In this document: piece by piece, positions 61,187 to 64,000 of the stretch
Numbering within the stretch: the first letter of the stretch is position 1
Layout of the letters: each line of letters begins with the position of its first letter
Assembly (NCBI GenBank): GCA_947503925.1
Contig: CANNFQ010000001.1
Span: forward strand, 620,001 to 684,000
Direction of reading: 5' to 3'
Length of the DNA: 64,000 nucleotides
From: an uncultured Paracoccaceae bacterium
GTDB taxonomy: Bacteria > Pseudomonadota > Alphaproteobacteria > Rhodobacterales > Rhodobacteraceae
Position numbers and translations under genes: made by a program
Notes under the pieces: generated by a model
Database searches by the model: none
Told to the model about the DNA's origin: nothing
The model's input: the letters and a program-made list of their open reading frames with translations, nothing else

Positions 61187-62221
61187 TTAACCCAGTCCTC
61201 GATTGACATTGAATCCCGGATCATCGGGGGCAGAAGCTCCATAGGTGCCGGCTCCACCACACCATGGGCAAACCGCTTGTTTAGTGCGCAGATCAAGGCA
61301 ATGAATGCCGCCGCATTTGCCGCAATGGGCCATCGTTATCTCATTCGGGCAATGGGGGCACGATGCGCCGCCCATCAGGTTGGACACATTCATTTCCTGA
61401 ATCGCGCCACCATCGGCGCACAATTCGAAATACTGATTGCTAACACCTTGGGCGGCCCGGAATTCGTATATCCCGTTCTGCTGGCGCGATTTTTCGTATT
61501 TCAGCAGATAAGGCAGTTCATTGGTTTCACATTTGCCAATGACCACGGCAAAGCGATCATCAGGTTGGCCCGCGCTTTTGCCATCATCTTCTGCCAATTC
61601 ATTCGGCATATTCTTGGACAGGTTCACGCCATCGCCCTTGGCACCGATCCCGGCACTTTGGCTTTGAATGGTGATCGATTGGGTGACCCATGTGATTAGG
61701 TTGGTAAAGGCATGATCGGATATATCGTTTAGGATCATCGTCTTGTCCGAAATCTCACGCAGGCCTTTCAGGTCAGCCCGGCCACCGACGGAAATCGACA
61801 CAAGGCTGGCTTTTTTCGCATACTTGTTTTTCCATCTGGCGATGGCGGCTGATGGATCATCTGTTGGCACCCCGTCTGTCAGCAGAAAAACAATGGGCTT
61901 CCAGTCACCCTTGCGATCCGGGGTTGTGGGGGTCACGTCACGATCAATTCGCGCCATCAGCAGGTCAAGCGCTGCACCAAGCGATGTGCCGCCACCGATC
62001 GGCAGGCGGGGTGGGTAGAGGTTGGCAACCTCAACCATTGGTGTGATCACCTTCGCTTTGCCAGCGAAAGCGATGATCGAAACCTGCGCCGTTTCAAGTG
62101 CTTCCGGGATGGTCTTTAACTCATCAGACAGTTTCGCGATGCCATCGTCAAGCTGGCGCATCGTATCGCCAATCATAGATTCAGACACATCGATCACGAA
62201 ATAGACGGGGAGCATACGCAT
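61187..62221 (-). CDS. terY: TerY von Willebrand protein with C-terminal zinc ribbons
   Basis: 344 residues. VWA MIDAS Asp11-x-Ser13-x-Ser15 (DVSES), plus GGGTSLGAAL and LLTDGVPTDDP. The C-terminal third has paired zinc ribbons (CPHC...CGKCGGIHC and CPWCGG), the TerY-C type. Binds metal and probably scaffolds kinase and phosphatase. Starts 13 bases after its VWA paralogue upstream. Confidence 0.93.
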   Translation of the reverse strand: MRMLPVYFVIDVSESMIGDTMRQLDDGIAKLSDELKTIPEALETAQVSIIAFAGKAKVITPMVEVANLYPPRLPIGGGTSLGAALDLLMARIDRDVTPTTPDRKGDWKPIVFLLTDGVPTDDPSAAIARWKNKYAKKASLVSISVGGRADLKGLREISDKTMILNDISDHAFTNLITWVTQSITIQSQSAGIGAKGDGVNLSKNMPNELAEDDGKSAGQPDDRFAVVIGKCETNELPYLLKYEKSRQQNGIYEFRAAQGVSNQYFELCADGGAIQEMNVSNLMGGASCPHCPNEITMAHCGKCGGIHCLDLRTKQAVCPWCGGAGTYGASAPDDPGFNVNRGLG

Positions 62222-62233
62222 GCCTGCGCCTCC

Positions 62234-62875
62234 TTAAATGACGATATTGATCTCGGACGGTGGCGGGGGAAGTTCGCTCACCTGTGCGGGACTGGCACCT
62301 TGCGTCCGGCTGCCATCCGCGATGACATCGGATACCCATTGAAAGAATTGCTCAAAACCGGGCCCGTCTAGCGTATCTAGCATCGCGACAGAGGTGCAGA
62401 ATCGTTTCAGCGCAGTGACATCCGCCGATGGTCCTGCGCCACAACCGACCATGGCCGCAAAACCGGCAGACTTGATCGCCTCTACCTGTTCATTAAATGT
62501 CTGCGTGTCAGACGGTTTGCCATCTGTCATCACAAATAGCAGCGGCGCCCAATCGCCATTGCCGTCCTCGTTGCCGACGCGAACCTCTGATTTGACCTTC
62601 TGACCGACCGTTTTCAACGCCTCGCCAAGGAATGTTGGGCCGCTATCGGGTGTCTTCAAATCAACGGCCGGGAACTGATCAAGTGGGGTCAGTTCCTGCA
62701 TGACCCGGGCTTCAAGGTCGAAGGTGATCAGGCTGATATGCACCGTGTCAAGCGCATGTGGATCCTGCCGCAATGTCGAGAACAACACCTGCATAGAGTT
62801 GTTGACCGCGTGAATCGGTTCACCGCGCATGGAGCCACTGGTATCAAGCAGAATATAAACAGGCAGACGGCGCAT
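62234..62875 (-). CDS. TerY-like von Willebrand protein, short form
   Basis: 213 residues, VWA domain only. MIDAS DTSGS (11-15), GPTFLGEALKTV and VMTDGKPSDTQT are intact; it lacks the zinc ribbons of the next gene. First gene of the Ter unit. ATG 62875 has GAGG upstream; 62920 adds unrelated residues. The cluster promoter must lie within the next 400 bases. Confidence 0.92.
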   Translation of the reverse strand: MRRLPVYILLDTSGSMRGEPIHAVNNSMQVLFSTLRQDPHALDTVHISLITFDLEARVMQELTPLDQFPAVDLKTPDSGPTFLGEALKTVGQKVKSEVRVGNEDGNGDWAPLLFVMTDGKPSDTQTFNEQVEAIKSAGFAAMVGCGAGPSADVTALKRFCTSVAMLDTLDGPGFEQFFQWVSDVIADGSRTQGASPAQVSELPPPPSEINIVI

Positions 62876-63319
62876 GTGACCTCGCGGCTTGTCGGTTTTT
62901 CGGGCAACCTTATACAGCAATCAGGCAGAAGTAGGGCAGGAATACAACCCAAAGTCGCTATCGCAATATCGGGCCCAGATGGCCAGCAACGACATAACCG
63001 ATTGGATTTGCTGCATCCAACAACCGGGACTGTAATTGACAATGGCTGAAACAAACGAAACACTCTGGCTCAGGGGGATGTGGTTGTTTGCACACTGGAG
63101 TTGAAAAAGGTCTGGCTTATTGCTTTGACAGACTGTCTAGGACATCAAGTTTGGTCGCGGTTTTCACCGAGCCAAACGATCATGGGCGCATCGCATCATC
63201 ACTGTTTCTGCCAGCAAGGCAGATGCGCATATCCCAAAAAAAGTAAGAAAATGGACGGGTTGCGCGCAGCGATCCGGAGCGAGAACACCAAGTTAATGCA
63301 TCAAATCACAAGGGAGAAT
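62876..63319. promoter_or_regulatory. Divergent control region of the Ter unit and TAXI gene
   Basis: 444 bases with no credible gene. It should carry the leftward Ter promoter and the rightward TAXI promoter. No intrinsic terminator or strong dyad was found by eye. Confidence 0.5.
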
Positions 63320-64000
63320 ATGATGTTTTCGAAGTTCAAATTTGCTGTTGCCGGGGTGGCTACTGCAGCCTTTATGGCCCCTGCCGCCATGGCGGAAGAG
63401 TTCATCACAATCGGCACCGGCGGCGTTACCGGCGTTTATTACCCAACAGGTGGTGCGATTTGCCGTTTGGTGAACAAGGGTCGCCGTGATCATGGTGTCC
63501 GGTGTTCTGTCGAATCCACGGGTGGCTCGGTCTACAACATCAACACGATCCGCGAGGGTGAGCTGGAATTCGGCGTTGCCCAATCCGATTGGCAGTATCA
63601 CGCTTTTAACGGCACGTCGCGGTTCGAAGAAACCGGTCCTTTTGAAGGTCTGCGCGCCGTCTTCTCTGTCCATCCGGAACCCTTTACTGTCGTAGCACGC
63701 GCCGATAGCGGCATCGCCACCTTTGAGGACCTCAAGGGCAAGCGCGTCAATATCGGCAACCCTGGTTCCGGTCAGCGCGGCACGATGGAAGTGCTGATGG
63801 AAGCACTTGGTTGGACAACTGGCGATTTCGCGCTGGCGACAGAGCTGAAAGCATCTGAACAGTCTGCTGCACTGTGTGACAACCAGATCGATGCAATGGT
63901 TTACACTGTTGGTCACCCGTCCGGTTCGATCCAGGAAGCCACAACCGCTTGCGATTCCGTGCTGGTTGAAGTGTCTGGCGATGTTGTGGCCAAACTGATC
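63320..64000 (+). CDS. TAXI-family TRAP transporter binding protein (partial)
   Basis: 227 residues seen; the gene runs off the window. A signal peptide (cut after AMA near 25) sends it to the periplasm. FITIGTGGVTGVYYPTGGAICRLVN, CSVESTGGSVYNI, and GQRGTMEVLMEALGW are typical of the TAXI solute receptors, which often bind glutamate- or carboxylate-like solutes. Transporter subunits are expected downstream. AGGGAG lies upstream; ATG 63323 is the alternative start. Confidence 0.95.
   Translation, partial: MMFSKFKFAVAGVATAAFMAPAAMAEEFITIGTGGVTGVYYPTGGAICRLVNKGRRDHGVRCSVESTGGSVYNINTIREGELEFGVAQSDWQYHAFNGTSRFEETGPFEGLRAVFSVHPEPFTVVARADSGIATFEDLKGKRVNIGNPGSGQRGTMEVLMEALGWTTGDFALATELKASEQSAALCDNQIDAMVYTVGHPSGSIQEATTACDSVLVEVSGDVVAKLI

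Overview
The window looks like a chromosomal segment of a marine alphaproteobacterium of the Rhodobacterales (Roseobacter group). The evidence is a suf operon led by a single-cysteine IscR-type regulator behind an Irr-box-like dyad, a ChpT-type histidine phosphotransferase, olsBA genes for ornithine lipids, a long-tailed ribosomal protein L21, monomeric isocitrate dehydrogenase and a TAXI-type TRAP binding protein. Base composition is moderately GC-rich and genes are tightly packed with many ATGA, TGATG and GTGA overlaps. No insertion sequence, integrase, phage gene or CRISPR array was recognised. Three tRNA genes are present (Arg-CCG, Arg-CCT, Ser-CGA).

Layout. 1-2.0 kb: the tail of a plus-strand gene, then a three-gene minus-strand unit (alpha/beta hydrolase, Lys/Ala-rich coiled-coil protein, membrane protein). 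2.0-10.7 kb: the suf iron-sulfur operon, iscR - orf - cysteine desulfurase - sufB - membrane orf - sufC - sufD - two Yip1-like membrane proteins - sufS, nearly all translationally coupled, with a promoter whose -10 is covered by the dyad. 10.8-16.6 kb: an accessory-looking cassette between two tRNA-Arg genes: a SARP/BTAD-like regulator divergent from a PAP2/vanadium-haloperoxidase-fold enzyme with a GGGQ-repeat leader, overlapping a subtilisin-like protease. 16.7-20.5 kb: LacI regulator, an M24 creatinase-like protein lacking the metal ligands, the wreck of an Lrp/AsnC regulator, and a VOC protein. 20.6-22.6 kb: gmd and fcl for GDP-L-fucose. 22.8-26 kb: divergent oxyR and katG. 26-34 kb: a coiled-coil OmpA-like protein with a small membrane partner, a poorly coding 1.1 kb stretch, a chemoreceptor and icd. 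34-50.9 kb: housekeeping genes (rplU-rpmA, obgE-proB-proA, chpT, olsBA, thiE-like, trmJ-like, ctaA, M32 carboxypeptidase, enoyl-CoA hydratase, PaaI-like thioesterase), plus three GNAT-type or uncharacterised genes.

50.9-62.9 kb holds one long minus-strand Ter stress system: two TerY von Willebrand proteins, a PP2C phosphatase, a protein kinase with a zinc ribbon, TerD-family proteins (one a double-domain TerA-like), TerB, a Na+/Ca2+ exchanger where TerC might be expected, and the phosphoribosyltransferase-HAD-StiP/PELOTA module tied in the literature to a predicted nucleoside-like metabolite. The TerY/phosphatase/kinase triad probably gates the calcium-binding TerD proteins at the membrane, with the exchanger shaping Ca2+. 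The window ends inside a TAXI-family periplasmic binding protein.

The most original unit is the regulator / PAP2-haloperoxidase / subtilase cassette at 11.2-16.2 kb, where a 16-bp perfect palindrome lies just upstream of the enzyme gene. The Ter locus belongs to a described class but has an unusual gene set. The two Yip1-like proteins and the other unknowns inside the suf operon are candidate uncharacterised Fe-S assembly accessories.
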